From NCBI GenBank assembly GCA_036583965.1, contig JAZBQD010000030.1:58157551-58221550 (forward strand): 64,000 bases of DNA, read 5' to 3'. Below the pieces are notes generated by a model. The model saw only the letters and a program-made list of their open reading frames with translations, was not told where the DNA came from and ran no database searches. The position numbers and the translations under genes were made by a program. Below are positions 23,311 through 36,654 of this stretch, one piece after another (the stretch's first letter is position 1; every line of letters begins with the position of its first letter). This stretch comes from Prunella strophiata. Its lineage: Eukaryota; Chordata; Aves; Passeriformes; Prunellidae.

Positions 23311-26255
23311 ATTCATCAGCATTTTTCAGTTCTGCTGTTGTTATTTATTTATTGTTTTATTTCATTTGGTTACACAAAATACACAAGCAATCTTAAAATG
23401 TGCATGGTTGAATGTGTGTATCTGATAAGTGTAGTGAAGCCATTTCTTTCTTCACCACTGAGTTGCAGTGATCTTGGACAAAAATCCCATGGGCCAGACT
23501 ATACATCCATAAGTGGCAAAGTGGTAAAAGTGAGAGATTGGGCTGGCAGACCTTTGTCACATAAAAAGGTAGTTCATGGCAGTCATTGCACCTCATTCCC
23601 TCAGAACCAAAGGATTAAGTGCTATAATAATCAGCCAAGAAACATATATAGCATGTTTTATAAAACTGCCTCACTTTTCTCAAGGATGCTCTGGAGGTAT
23701 TTAGAGTGAGTCACTATAATCCTGTTGACTACTACCACTGGTATCCAACTATATAAGGAATTTTTCTAACATCTTAAATAACTATCATGAAGCTGTGCTC
23801 ATGTGAAAATGAAAAGTGGCTCTGAGTATGAAATAGTGCCTCCACGTGATTTATCACTTCTGTTCTTATGCAGCATAGGCAGAGTTTGCCAAGAACCTCC
23901 TAAAGGTTTATTCTGAGGAAGAGGAGAACATGCAGCACAACAGAAGGTACAGTTTTTTACAGCAAGCACAGTCCACACAACAGGAGGGAGAATGAGGGAT
24001 TGCAGCTATGACTTCACCAAAAATCTACAGTGAAGTCTTTAAACCTAGAGTTTTGTTTCAAGTCAAAAGTTTTTAGTCAGGAGGTTTTTGAGTTTTAATT
24101 TTTCAGAGAGAAGCCAACATTTTCCATGGGGAAAGAAACAAAATAACATAATCTTCCAACTAATTTTGGTTGTAAGAAATGTTATGTTTTTGTAAAGTGC
24201 TTTTAAGGCCATCAGATAAAGGTCGCTGGGGAAGTGGAAAATGTCATTAAGAAATTCACTGACTTGATTTTCCACAGGTTTAGGCCTCATTTGCCAGCTA
24301 AATACTACACTTCTTTGTCTACTGCAAAGTCTTACAAGACTTAAAATTAAATTAGATTGCATATTCTAGTTCTCTGTTGGTATTAAGGTCACACCAAACT
24401 ACATCTATAAATTACCCAGGCACAGTCAGTTCTTAATGCAGCCCCTAAGGACACTCCAGTGCAGTGGCGTGAAGAGAGGATTTCTCTGGCTTAGCACTAA
24501 GCATAATCGTTCCAGGCCACGCTTTCCCCCGAGCAGTCTCACAATACCTCCAAAACCGAGGACAATCCACCTGATGCAATCCTTCCAAACTCCTGACTGG
24601 CAACAGCTGCTACAACTTTCATCAAACACAGCCTGCTCTGTGCTCTCCCTGTGATTGCACTCAGGCTGTTTCAGCCCGCTTGATGCTCCAAAGCTGCTCT
24701 GAAAGAAACCCTTTTACACTGGTTCTTTTCTTTTCCATATTGAAGATAAATCCACCCGCTGAGTATGGGAGGTATAGATCACTAGTACCCACTAAGAAGT
24801 GAATGAGTTGAAAACATCAGTTATTACATAATTTCTGGAGGTCCAGCGAGTATTGTCAATCTCCAGTAAATCTGGAGGGATTGGGTTATAGGGAACATGC
24901 TCTCAGGAGTACCAGCTAAGTGAGACCTTCCAGAGAGAATTAACTCAAGCTAGGCTGGAAGGGCACTCTGCCACTGACAAGTTAAAACATGAGGTTATTT
25001 TGCTCTTGAAGTTGCCCTGAGAAGCTCTAAATAGTATAGTAAATGGATCCAGAAAGGTTGTATTTAGGAGTCAGGCACATAAATACTTCTTAAGAGCTTT
25101 TCTGAGAAACTCAGTGCCGATAATATATGAAGTAGAGTAGGAATCCAAAACCCAAGCTAGTGCTGTAAATGGTGAGGTATTCCACAAACAACTGATGTAT
25201 TCTTTATGAATAGTCCTTGATGCTGCAAGTCACGTGTTCTTGCTTAATGCTCTGAACTAAAATACACTATCAGTTTCGCAGTGAAAAAGGCTTCCATTAG
25301 GAAATGCAAATTCATGAAACTCTTCCAGTGCAGGCTGGATTTTATCGAGAAAGAGAAACTCACCTTCACATTTCTAGTAATCAAAGTATCTGATTATTTT
25401 TCTACAATGTGAGAAATAAAAGTTAAAGACATTTTTTTTGGCATTTTTTCCATAGCCCGGTGAACACCATAGCAGATCTTTACTTGCTGTGGGGGTAAGT
25501 ATCCTCTCTTAATTTATACTAGTTTGTTCCTTTCTGTATGGATAATTAAATAACCATTGGAATGGAACTACAGTTTGGGCAATACAGATATTTCAGAAAT
25601 TTCACTGAAAAATTCCATGCGGCCTTAATAAATAGTCTTAAGTGTATTAATTTGGCAAACTCTTGCAGTTCAATATTGGCCAGGTTGAAGCCTCTTTTTG
25701 AGGCTGGTCCTAGAAAATACTGGAGTAGATTGGAATCAGTTATTATCTTTGTATCACCTCTGGGATTTTTCTGATTACTTGATTTGTTCTACAGTACAGG
25801 AAGTCTTTGTATTTTTATTATTTTTTACTTAATTAATCACTAGGATAATAAATAGTAAATTTCTCACACCAGTTTTCTCCCCTCATTATCTTCAAAATAT
25901 TTAATTGTAGTCAGATCAGATTTAACCCAGCTTCATCTCTCTTAAGGTCCTCTGTATCTATCTTTTTAGCAATACTTGGGGAGAATGCCAAGAACTTTTA
26001 ACTACTGTGTTTGCTTGGAAATTGCTTCACTGGCACTTGTCTGGGAACACAGAAGAGGTATAACCTAATTGATCCATAAAGGTGAAAAGAAGAGCTGTGT
26101 CATGCAAAATATATTTTTATGGTAAAAGGAATTGGAAATGCAATACACATTAAAAGTAGGAGGAAGTTTTTGCAAAGCTAAGGCTTATATTTAAAGTCTA
26201 GAAAACGAGGAAAAAAAATCCAAATTATAGGTGTCAGACATTTTCCCGATGTCAT
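23311..26255. other. AT-rich unique sequence, no gene seen
   Basis: Includes a slightly GC-richer patch at about 24430-24690 with no recognisable content. No gene, RNA or repeat family identified. Confidence 0.5.
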
Positions 26256-26390
26256 TGAATCATATAATCAGAGAATGATTTGGGTTGGAAGGGACCCTAC
26301 AGACCATTTAGTTCCAACACCCCTGCCATGGGCAATGATGCCACCACTGGATCAGGCTGCTTAAAGGCCCATCCAGGCTGGCCTTCATAA
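26256..26390 (-). mobile_element. CR1 LINE 3' end (short)
   Basis: Starts with the reverse complement of the CR1 tail (gaatcatataatcagagaat), then the diagnostic tttgggttggaagggacc and ccctgccatgggca blocks, and aggcccatccaggctggcc. Only about 135 bases of the 3' untranslated region are present, so this is a severely 5'-truncated insertion read on the minus strand. Confidence 0.93.
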
Positions 26391-27069
26391 GGCCTTTTTC
26401 CTTAAATAAAGTCTTCAACTTACCCCAGGTGATTTGAAAACTTATAATATCTGGAGATTAGTAAGTGAAAGAGGTTAATTCTATTCTACTGTAATAATTA
26501 ATATGCAACTTCTCTTACAAGATCCAGAGAAACTGTCCTAATCCTTATTCCTCTGGTCTTGTGATTGCATTAAAATAACAGTGCCTATTACAATCAGGAG
26601 GCAGAATTTACTTGCAAAAGTCAAATTTACTATTCTTGCTGATGAGTTGCTGATAACTGTTAGAGCACAGACCATGCAGTGTCTCTCTGGGACCCATACC
26701 CACCAGCTAACACAAGCCAGAATTACATAGGACAGGGAGCACAATTCTGCCTAAAGCCCATTAAAGCTTGCAATAAGGAAAGGAATCCTTTTTATGAGGA
26801 ATCAATGGTGTATTAGCACTGCACAAGGGATAAAAGAAATGACACTACTAACAAGATGGAGTGAAAAAATACCTGAAATTACTCCAAACCTCTGGACCTG
26901 TCAAATCTTTACATTCAATTAATTCACTATTTTAATTTTTTTTTGACAATATAGTTCTAAGTATCAATTTGCAACAACAAAGAAAATCGCCCAATTTTTC
27001 CGTGTATTTCTTGTTTATTCCTTTTTAATTTTTTTTTTCTCCCACTAGCTTATGGGTAACTGTATTATC
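26391..27069. other. AT-rich unique sequence, nothing seen
   Basis: No recognisable coding, RNA or repeat content between the CR1 end and the next LTR. Confidence 0.5.
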
Positions 27070-27272
27070 TGTTGGTGGCAAAATTTTGGCAGCAAATGGG
27101 CTGCAGGGGTGGCCTCTGTGAAGACAGGCTGGGGCTCTGTGATGCCAGACACGGGCAAGTCCAGCCAAGACCAGCAGAGCTGTCACAGGGCATGGCTAAG
27201 CCCTGCAGCCAAGAAGGTGCCACTCTGGGGGAAGCACATTGAAGAAAGGGCAGCCCATGCCAACCCACCACA
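27070..27272 (+). mobile_element. Short avian ERVL-like LTR, probably internally deleted
   Basis: The left side (tgttggtggcaaaattttgg, then ggctgcaggggtggcctctg) matches the U3 start of the ERVL-type LTR family whose complete copy lies at 58507. The right side ends in aacccaccaca, identical to that family's terminus. At about 203 bp it is far shorter than the 760-bp copy, and the central promoter, polyadenylation and U5 parts are absent. Either a large internal deletion or a short derivative. No matching flanking duplication was found. Confidence 0.6.
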
Positions 27273-28182
27273 ACAGGACAACATATAACCTGCAATAATG
27301 TACTTTTTTTTTTTCTTTTTGCACCTTCAGCACTAAATATGTATCACTGGAAAATTTGAAGAGTTGAGGTGACAATGTTATCCTGGACTCTTCAGTGCTG
27401 CTGAAACATGGACATGCATCTTAGGATGTCACCAAATATAATACTGCTTTTGCAATTTGACTTAGTTTATGAGATTTATGCCTGTTCTCAAGTACCCATT
27501 TTATATTTGTGCTAATCTCTGGGTTTCTGTATGCTTGTTTGTTTGTTTTTGTTTTATTTTTTAACAAAAGGTACTAAAATGGTTCCAATTATATTTCAGT
27601 ACTATAAAAAGTCGTACTGATATTACTGAAAGAATGGCAAATAGCAGTGAGAAAACAGGAACAAGCTACTGGAAGTGGGGAAATCTCAAGTCCACCTTTA
27701 TGACAACAGCAAATTAATGTGCAAGAGGACAGAGATCTGTGTGGCAACCTCGAGCTCCCTCATCCAATTATTGCAGGTTGACTCTGTAACTGATTTCTGC
27801 GTAGTTTCTTTAAAATGAACATAAAATCTCTCCTCAGTCTGCCAACCTGGAAGTTAATCTTGTATGTGAAATAGATGTATTCCTGCTTAAAAGCAGTGGC
27901 ATCCTTCTTTATATATTCTTACACAAATAGACAACCTGAAATGTCAAGGGGTTCTTTAGACTAGAAGAGAAATTCTTAACCAGATCCAAAGCCTGAAGGT
28001 AATGCTACACAAAATAATGGAAAAAAATTAAAATATAATCTTTTTGACAATTCCAACAGAGTTTTTTTCAATTCTAAAAATTATTATTCTATAATAGAAA
28101 AACTTCAGTAATAGAAGCCTCTGTTCTCACCAGGAGAAGTAAGAAGATAGAGTAGCCCTTGTTTTTTTTTGTCTGAGTGTGT
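27273..28182. other. AT-rich unique sequence, nothing seen
   Basis: No recognisable features beyond short T-rich stretches. Confidence 0.5.
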
Positions 28183-28345
28183 GGCGGTTTGGTTTGGTTT
28201 TTGGTGTTCTTTTTTTTTTTTTTTTTTAGTTTGGTTTTGTTTTGTTTTTTTTGTTGTTGTATTTTGTTGTTGCTTTTTTAGGGTTTTTTGGTTGGTTGGT
28301 TTTTGTATCGTTTTGTTTTGTTTGTTTTTCCAAGAGGGAAAATAT
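28183..28345. repeat. G/T-only strand-asymmetric tract
   Basis: About 160 bases composed almost entirely of T with G (units such as ggtttggttt, gttttgttttg, gttgttgt, ggttggttgg), nearly free of A and C. Low-complexity, partly G-run containing. Short open frames here are composition artefacts. Confidence 0.85.
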
Positions 28346-29479
28346 TTCTTTACCCATTCAAAAAATCCCAACCTTTTATAGGAAGAAAGGGTCATATAGT
28401 AAAGCAAAAGCAAATTTATAAAATAATAGTAGAAATTAATAGTAGTAAAAGGTATCACCTGTGATATATTTTGTCAATTAAATGGCAAGAAGAAGGTACT
28501 CCATTGCAGATCTCTCTTGCTGGTGAGATCTTTCTCTATTGAGTATCCAGGTCATGAAGATATTGTTCAACTATTGTGTGTGCTCATCTACTCTCTCTAT
28601 GAGAGCACCACCCAGAGGTTTGGCTTACTCTCCTAGGAAAGGAAGTGTCTGTTGACTTATGAAAACATCTGATGTTTTATGTAGATGCTGTTGATGTAGA
28701 ACCTGGTCTATGCTCCTGTTTTTTGTTATTTTCTCCCAAGTATTCATTGTCATAACTTCCTTCATGCTGCATTCGTTCTTGATCAGGTAACAAACTCATA
28801 TTTTTCAACACTATTTCTTGTCACAACTGCACTGCAAGACATGGTGCTTTAATTCCTGTGTTTATCTGAAAGAAGTTTCCAAAGTACACCTGAGAGGAAC
28901 CATGATATATGGGGCCAGAGCTGAGTCCACATCACTCTAAAGCTTTATGCCTTTATTCCTGAATGGAGATATATCTTATCTGCTTTTCCTCATCTATGGA
29001 TGCTGTAATGACATGGGTCACCATATTCTGAGCAAGAACACCACTCTGACATTTATGGATTAATGTTTCGAACTAAAATGTCCCAAACCAGAAAGTATTG
29101 TACAACATTTAGGTAGATATGGCCTAGGGTAGCTTAGTTTCCCTCACTTGTCAAAAGATGCTAATAGACTTTCCTTAGGAACACCTCTGTCTTCCTGGAG
29201 TTCTCAGGGAGTTTTGAACTGCTCTTATCCCTGTAGATAATTCTCCCACGGCCTGTTAAGTGACTGCTTTTGAAGAGGCTCACACAGAATAAACTCAAAA
29301 GGTGAGATCTCCTACTCCTATAGTTCTGGATCAAAAAACCCAATTTCTTTCTGAAAAAGAGTAGCCAAAGGTAATTTTTGTTATGTGTAAAATAATAAAT
29401 ATATTAAATTCTCTGTGTTGCTTAAGGATGAGAAATTAAATATTCTGGACAAAATTATCTTCATTTATGACCGTCTGTA
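28346..29479. other. AT-rich unique sequence, nothing seen
   Basis: No recognisable coding, RNA or repeat content. Confidence 0.5.
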
Positions 29480-29832
29480 AATTAGTCTGGAGGAAAGGAG
29501 GCTGACAGGAGACCTTATCTCTCTCTACAACTACCTGAAAGGAGGTTGAAGTGAGATGAATGTCTCTGCTTTTCACAAGTAAGAAGTGATGGGACAAGAA
29601 AAAACATACTCAACTTGTGCCAGGAGTGTTTTAGATTCGATACTAGGAAAAATCTCTTCACTGAAAAGGTTGTCAAGCATCAGAACAGGCTTCCCAGGGA
29701 AATGGTTGAATCACCAACTGTGCAAGTATTAAAAAGATGTGTAGACATGGTGCTTAGGGCTTGAAGTTGTGTTAGTGGCTGGTCTTGAAGACCTTAAGGG
29801 TCTTTTTCAACTAAAATTTTTCTGTGATTATC
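29480..29832 (+). mobile_element. CR1 LINE 3' end
   Basis: Plus-strand CR1 3' part: agtctggaggaaaggaggct (end of ORF2, the LEKRRL region), acctgaaaggaggt, aaaatctcttcactg, ggcttcccagggaaatggtt, then the terminus cttaagggtctttttcaact and tctgtgatt. The ORF2 reading frame is broken by several stops. A 5'-truncated dead copy. Confidence 0.92.
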
Positions 29833-32800
29833 TAGTTCTAAATCACACTTTCTACACATTCTCTCCACTTTATATAGCAATTTTTTTGTTGCCAGTATTA
29901 TATAAAATATTGTTTCAGTGGAATACTACAGATCTGAATTTTCTTGTCTTGCACAGCTGTACATCAAGGGGTGTACCTAAAATGGGTTTTTAATTAGCAT
30001 CGCTTTCTAGATACTGCAGCCCATGCTCGATGGACAAGTCTGTGGAGTCACAGCTCTGCTGGATGCAATCACAATGCAAATGGCAGATTTCAGACCCACC
30101 TCAGAGCCTTTGCTTCCACACAAAGCAAAGAAAGCAAGAAGTAGGAATACTTTGTGACCAGCAACCACCCAACTAACAAAAGGAAAAGGGAAAGGAAATC
30201 CCTTTAGGGTAGAAGCCAAATTAAATATAATGCTCTAGATGTGATTAATAATGGCATTGATCACAATGACAAATACACCAGATGAAATTATTCTCTTATT
30301 TACCCATGACTGAAGTGGTGAGGATGAAATTTTTGTCCAATACTGTTACTGAATATGTTCTACTGTATCATGTTGTGTATAACTAATTCCCAGAACATAT
30401 CATACTGTCTTATGAATGAGTGGGAAGGGTTACAAATGAGCTGGCATGCAGTGGTAATGGAAAAGTACTTTTCTTTGAATTGAAGTTGCCAACAATTTAT
30501 TGTTCCTTGTCTATTCACATAAAATTAAATTAGATGATAAAGCATGATTATATATTAAAAAAATACAATAATTTAATGGAAGTTTTAATGGTCACAAATG
30601 CAGCCTAATTAGTCACCAAAAAGATTCTGTAAATATCAATCTATGCATATTAACTGTTTTTACATACTTCAATTTTTTGATCTTTTATTGCCCATGAGAT
30701 ATACTTGATACTTCCTGTACAGTTTTTAAAGTCTTTTTGTTCACAGAAAGGGTGCAGCTCAATGCTTGAGCTCACAGGGGCAGGCCCTGAGGCTAGAGTT
30801 TGCAGAGCCAATGTGAAGAGGGTGCAGTGATGAAAACACATCAGGCCCTCTCTACATGTATCACACAGCTGGGTTGGGTGTGCATAAGAAATTCTACACC
30901 ATTCTCACAGCAATTGTTTCAGTGCTCTGCCTGTTGTTTAGTATTCCTCTGCCATGGGTTTGCCAGATATCTTTTCTGCTTGGTTTAGATCTTTTTTAGC
31001 CATGATCACCCTCTGACAAATCTATAGCAAAACCATTGGGGATTTCTTCTGAAGCAGAGCTCTGTACTGTGTTATGAAATCCTTTGTGCTCACCTCATTT
31101 TAATAGTCTGTGAGTCTATATGATAACCCTTTCCTTAGGATAGAAGAACTAACTTGTGGTACATCCGTCTTTCATACTTTTGCTTTCAAACTGTGCACAA
31201 CCTATAGCTCCAGGGCCTGACCCATGAGCTTGTTCATGCCTTGGGCAGAACCTGTTCTGTGAACCTAGTGATTAGCTTAGAGAGATACTCTGACTGGCTC
31301 CCCAGGGTACCAGTGAGGAGAGATTATTTCCTCCAAAGCAGCTGAGATAGACTCCTGCTCTGATTTGAACCCAGGAGAATCTCATTTTAAACAGTGAGAG
31401 AATCATTACTTTATTTACCTTGAATTACTTAGTTATATACTTGGAGTTACCATAGTACTTACCTATAGTCTGAAGACTCAGATAAAATCACTGAGAGTAA
31501 TGAAAATGCAGGTTTGATGGCTTTGTTTCCTTAATAACATAATTTATTATCTTTGAATAAACACTCAGAGAAAAAGCTTTCTAAAGCATATTTATCCAGA
31601 GAAATGCACAGCAAGAAGGCCTCCTTTAAGCCTTTTTTCCTCCATGTATTCAGGTATTTTATTTATCAGAAGCTCTGGAATAACACAGATGAAATAGCAG
31701 AAGGGCGAAAAAAAATTTTATTCCATTTCTGCAACTGGAGATAAAAAAAACTAAAGACATTAAGAATGAAAGGGAGACAGAGATTAGATGGTGCAGATTC
31801 AGGATATGGGGAGCAAGGAGAGAGAAGGAAGTAGAGCAGACAGGAGTGAGAAATTAAATAATGAACAAAATCAGACAGTATGGCCAACTGGTTCTATAAC
31901 GATAAAACATGTATACCTCAATTGCATATGAGCTTGGTTAACCTCTTTATCCCTGTAGGAAACTTGTCCGAAGGCTGTAGTTGATCACAGATAAGAAAAG
32001 TATCCATTAAACAATCACTTTCTGAAAATGTGGTCCACATATCAGAAAAAGTTGAAGACCCTTGCTGGTGATAAAATAATTCACTTGGAAACTACACTAC
32101 AGCAACCAAAAAGGAAATACCTGTAAATAAAAAGCAGAGTTGGCTGTGCTGGAGATGGGGATGCCCACGAGATGAGTCTGTCACAAGGATTGGCAATTTG
32201 CATTGTTTCTCCATCACAGTTTTCTCAACACCTCTATCCTTTCTCAATCAATAGATCTACAGGTTTAGTTTATCTGTCAGAAGTCAAAACCTTTTTGTAC
32301 TTAGCTGGTTCATCATGAATGCCCATATTTCAATGGCAAATAATTTGTTGCAGTTATGCAGTTAGGATGTGATTTTGCAAGGATCTTTCCTTGAAGAGAT
32401 AAGAAGGAAATATGTGCATATGCAAGATGTCTGAAAAGCTAAACTCAACCCCAAATGTATTGACTAAAATATAGAAATTTTCCAAAGTGTTTGAAAACCA
32501 AATTAGAATGAAGAAAACAGTAGGATTTACAATGCTTAAATTCTTATTAGAAATGCATATTCTCTGTGACCTGCAGCTCTTATATGAAGGAAAAAAAAAT
32601 CAGAATCAGATGGGGGATAATTGGTGAGTCCCTCTTTAAGAGAAACCTTTGATATCAGAAGTAGGCTCCTGGTAACTCTTTCTTATCCATAACATTGAGA
32701 AGGAGTTCACAGAGGGGCCATGGACTGCCAAGTCTACCATCAAAAAAAAAGGTAAAACAACCCAACTGAATTTAGCACCTCGTTCCACATGATGACATTT

Positions 32801-35800
32801 TGGGTTTTTTTCATTTTATTTCTATGAAGGCCTATTATTTTTATCTTTGTCAGAATCATATATTATTTTCAAAATGTTTACTGGTATGACTCAATCACTG
32901 ATTTCCTTTTTTTTTTTTGCTAGTCAAATTACCAGTATGTAAGTGGTGCTGATGGGATGAAATCTCTTCCCAGGAATTTTTAAATGTATAATACAAATAC
33001 AACTCTAGGCAAAAACAGCTTTAAATGAGAAGAGGGGGTAAGGATTAAGAAAAGTATTTTCAGTTCTCTATCTTTGTAACTTATTTGGAAGTGCTCATGA
33101 CAATCTGTCTTTTAAAGGTAAGTGTATACAAGAAATTTCCAACAGATTACATTTTTCTACTGTTATATTGTAAATTCCCATTTGTAAAATAAGTATCTGC
33201 AAGTTCTAGCAGTGATCCTCTAGCTAAGCCATTGTGACTGTGAATATAGTATTGACTATGTTAGACTGTTTCTCAACCTACAAAAAGCTAAGATATTGTG
33301 AAAAAAATGCAGAAGCTAGTGATGATTATGATAATCTATAAAGATAAGCATATGCCCAAATCCTCAAAATTGATTTCTAGCTGTCTAAGAGTTGGTAACC
33401 AGGTAAGAGAAAACCCAGTTCACAGGCATGAAGGGTAACCCAGTTAAGAGTTTCTGCAGAAACTTCTATTCTTGGTTTTCACTGTATTTAAGTTTAGGCC
33501 ATCTGGTTGCAGTGAGGCTGAAAAGAATAAAGACTCAAAAAAATAGGAAATGAAGTTGGTTTTGTCCCTTTCAGTTTGCAGGGCACTGATGCGCAATATA
33601 TGAAACAGAAAATTTGGGGTAATTTGAGGGGCAGAACTGAGAATAATAGCTTCAGACATTTCTAAAATCTAGAATGATTTGTTGTTGTGCAAATGCTTGA
33701 ACATTTAACTCAAAAAATTTTTCAAGCCTCTCTGAACACAAAAAAGAATTGTCTCCTGCTCTGGTACATTTGACTCAACATGCATTCTCAATTTTGCTGC
33801 AGTTGTTATATAAACAGCTTCCATTTTGTTTTGATGTCTCTGTGGCTTTGCATAACACATTTATTTTAGCTTGGGGTTTTATGGCAAGCTATTAAAAAAT
33901 AAACTAACATAAAAGCATTACAATCAAATCTAAAGAAAGACTTTGTTTCTGTCAGGGTGTGGCATTCACTTTTCTGACAAGCTACCACCAGTTGAAATGC
34001 AGGGATCTCAACCCATCATTTGCTCCTATTTTTATTGTATCTTCACTTTAGCTTCATCTGGTCTTTAGCTTTTGCTACTGTTATCTATATATGATAAAGT
34101 GGTGATGGCAATACAACAGGACAGTATAGCCAAGACAAAATGGATTTATACCATTGGCTCAAAATTCTGGCTCAGTTTAAACATCTTCAAATGAAGTACT
34201 TCAATCTGCCAAACACTTTGTTTTCTCTTCAGATAAAATATTTGTATTTTTTATTATAAAATAAACATTTTCAGCTCCATATTTAATCTAGCACATTTCT
34301 GATGCCACATCTGAGTTATAAGAGGCTAGGCTGGTTACTGCAGATACAGCACTCCTCTGCTTTAGGGAACCAATTTGGCATTACTGTCAGCTGCAACTCT
34401 GCACTCTTTGGACTATGGGACACTCTGAAAGCTGTTTAGGAATTATCTGCATTGCACTCAGTTGCATATGCCAGATATTGATACAAAAGTAGTACAGTAG
34501 CACAAAGTTTTCCCTCTAATGCAGATGTGTGAATCCTAAACAGAAATACACTGTTTTCCCTATTGCATTATGCCATCAACAGTTGGACGGTGTTGTCTGC
34601 TAAGCAGTCAAGGTAAAGTGTCTGTGAATTTTAGTCTTTCCAATGCCTTTGGGAGAGCCCTTTAGGCACTGCATGTGCATTATTTGTTGTTGTTTTTTGT
34701 TTCCTTTGTTCTTTGAGGTTTTCTGTGGCACTAAAAAAGTGTATTTTCCTTATCCCTCTCAGTGCTCAGAAAATAGCATATCTCTCTGTAGGGCTCCCAT
34801 ATAAAGGTGTAAGAACAAGAATCAGAATCCTTGCTATCAGCCATTTATTTTTTGAAGTGATAGTAACAATTATCAGTTCAAGCAGTAAGTTTTGTCTTGT
34901 TATTTCTGCTCAGTTGCCATTTAGTTTTTTATTTTAACTATGATTTATACATGTACTTATTGGAAAATCTATAGCAGTTGACAACTGATTTCTAATATAG
35001 TTGTCATCACAAAATTTGATGAACTGTACAGAAGAGTTATCTCCGTATTATCAATGTCCAGTTTCAACTGTATGTAGCCTGTTTCCTAAACAGCATGTTT
35101 TCCATACTTCTTCCTATGCTATGATGACTTCTTTGTAGGTTCATTTCTTAATGTGTATGGTAGCTGATATGCATTTAGACTTCTGCATTTTATTCAGAAA
35201 TAGAAAAGAAAGAAAATACAGCAAAGTTTTATTACAAAGACATATAAGTAGAAAAAATAGCTATATAAGAAAATATTCTGGTTTCCAATAAAAAATTAAA
35301 AAAAACCCCCACTACAGCTGATTTTTCACACTTTTAATATAAGAACAACTTTAATGAAACAGAAGAAATCTATTTGTGAACAACATTATAAGAACAGAAA
35401 TGATAACTTATGCTTCTGAATTCTGGTTCTTTTTTTACACCAGTGCAAATTCATTAATCCTGTACAATTATTCCTAGCTACTTGAGCAGAAATTTAGAAC
35501 TGTTATTTCATAACTATTTAAGTAAAAATACAGATGTACAAATTTGCCTAATTAAGAGTCGGAACTCAGTTTATATGCTTACAATTAAGTTATATGCAAC
35601 TATGAAATTGTCAGGTACTTAGTTAATATGAGTCATTTATCTTCACCACAGTTAATGGAAGAGAGAGATGCCTTTGTAATCTTAGATGCCTTTCATAAAG
35701 GAAATTGTTCTCTACAGAAGCTGAGAGAAAACAGATTATGTATGCATATTTGTAAATGTATATATACAGGTATAAATACATATATGTATTCAGAAAAATA

Positions 35801-36195
35801 TGCTTTTATAGATGTTCACATGAATTCATGATCTAGAGTATACAGTGACACATACATCCTAACATTTTTTCCAATCTGACAGTACCACCTTAAAAGCCAG
35901 GAATACTGGGTGACTTGCTTCAGTTGGGTATAAAGGGAAGTCTACTTTGATATTTCTCATTGGTGTGATGCCTAAAATTGTGTGGACCAGACTCTCCCTC
36001 TGGGTGTCCTAGTTCTACTGATTCTTTCTCCTCAACTGTCTTTCCTCCTCTTGTACATCTACCTGTCCCTTTCCTCCAGGTGTCCTTTTTCTTTTATTTT
36101 GAACATTCTAAAGCACAACAAGACAAAAAGCTTTCCAGCTACTCGGCTGGATATTGCTCACTATATCATGCACTCCCTTCTGCTTTTGAATCATA
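29833..36195. other. AT-rich unique sequence, no gene seen
   Basis: More than 6 kb with no recognisable gene or repeat family. A mildly GC-richer stretch at about 30000-30220 has nothing I can identify. Several short A/T runs occur. Confidence 0.5.
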
Positions 36196-36654
36196 TGCTG
36201 ATTTTGGCTGAGATAATTTTCTTCATAGTAGCCAGCATGGGACTATGTTTTGAATTTGTGCTGGAAACAGTGTTGATAGCATAGGGATGATTTTGTTATT
36301 GCTGTGCTTACACAGAGTCAAGGTCTTTTCTGCATCTTAGCCCAGCCCCCCAAGTCAGTAGATAGGGGGTGTGCAAGAAGTTTGAATGGGACTTATTTGG
36401 GGCAGGGACAAAAAGGATGTATATTCCAGACCATATGGCACCATGCTCAGCATATAAAGCTGGAGGAAGAAGGAGAGGGCCTTCCAAAGTGATGGCAGTT
36501 GTTTTTCCAAGTCACCTTTACACATGATGAAGCCCTGCTTTCCTAGGGATGGCTGAACACCTGCCTGCTCATGGGAAAACATCACACCGAACATGATTTT
36601 GCTTCCTTGCAAGAGTATGAGGATCAGAATTTTCTCTTCTTGTGGTCATTATAT
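36196..36654 (+). mobile_element. Avian ERV LTR, U3 and R present, 3' end decayed
   Basis: Follows a widespread avian LTR on the sense strand: start tgctgattttggctgagata, then ttttcttcatagtagccagc, agtgttgatagcat, cacagagtcaagg, a purine-rich U3 part, atattccagaccatatggc, a TATA box (TATAAA at 36453-36458, in catgctcagcatataaagct), and downstream aagccctgctttcctaggga and ggctgaacacctgcctg. The U5 end with its polyadenylation area is not recognisable, so it is truncated or decayed beyond about 36620. tcata precedes the start (36191-36195) and recurs at 36655-36659, a candidate duplication, but the element would then end AT instead of CA. Confidence 0.85.
36453..36458 (+). promoter_or_regulatory. 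LTR TATA box
   Basis: TATAAA at the expected place in the U3 part of the LTR, downstream of the conserved accatatggcaccatgctcag block. This is an old viral promoter. Nothing recognisable lies downstream for it to drive. Confidence 0.6.

Noticed and set aside
23338..23709. Open frame of about 123 codons, plus strand
   Set aside because: Begins at the edge of the CR1 tail in AT-rich DNA. Composition and content look random, with no recognisable motif.
28105..28458. Lysine/asparagine/threonine-rich frame of 117 codons, minus strand
   Set aside because: Produced by the G/T-only tract read in reverse; a low-complexity artefact.
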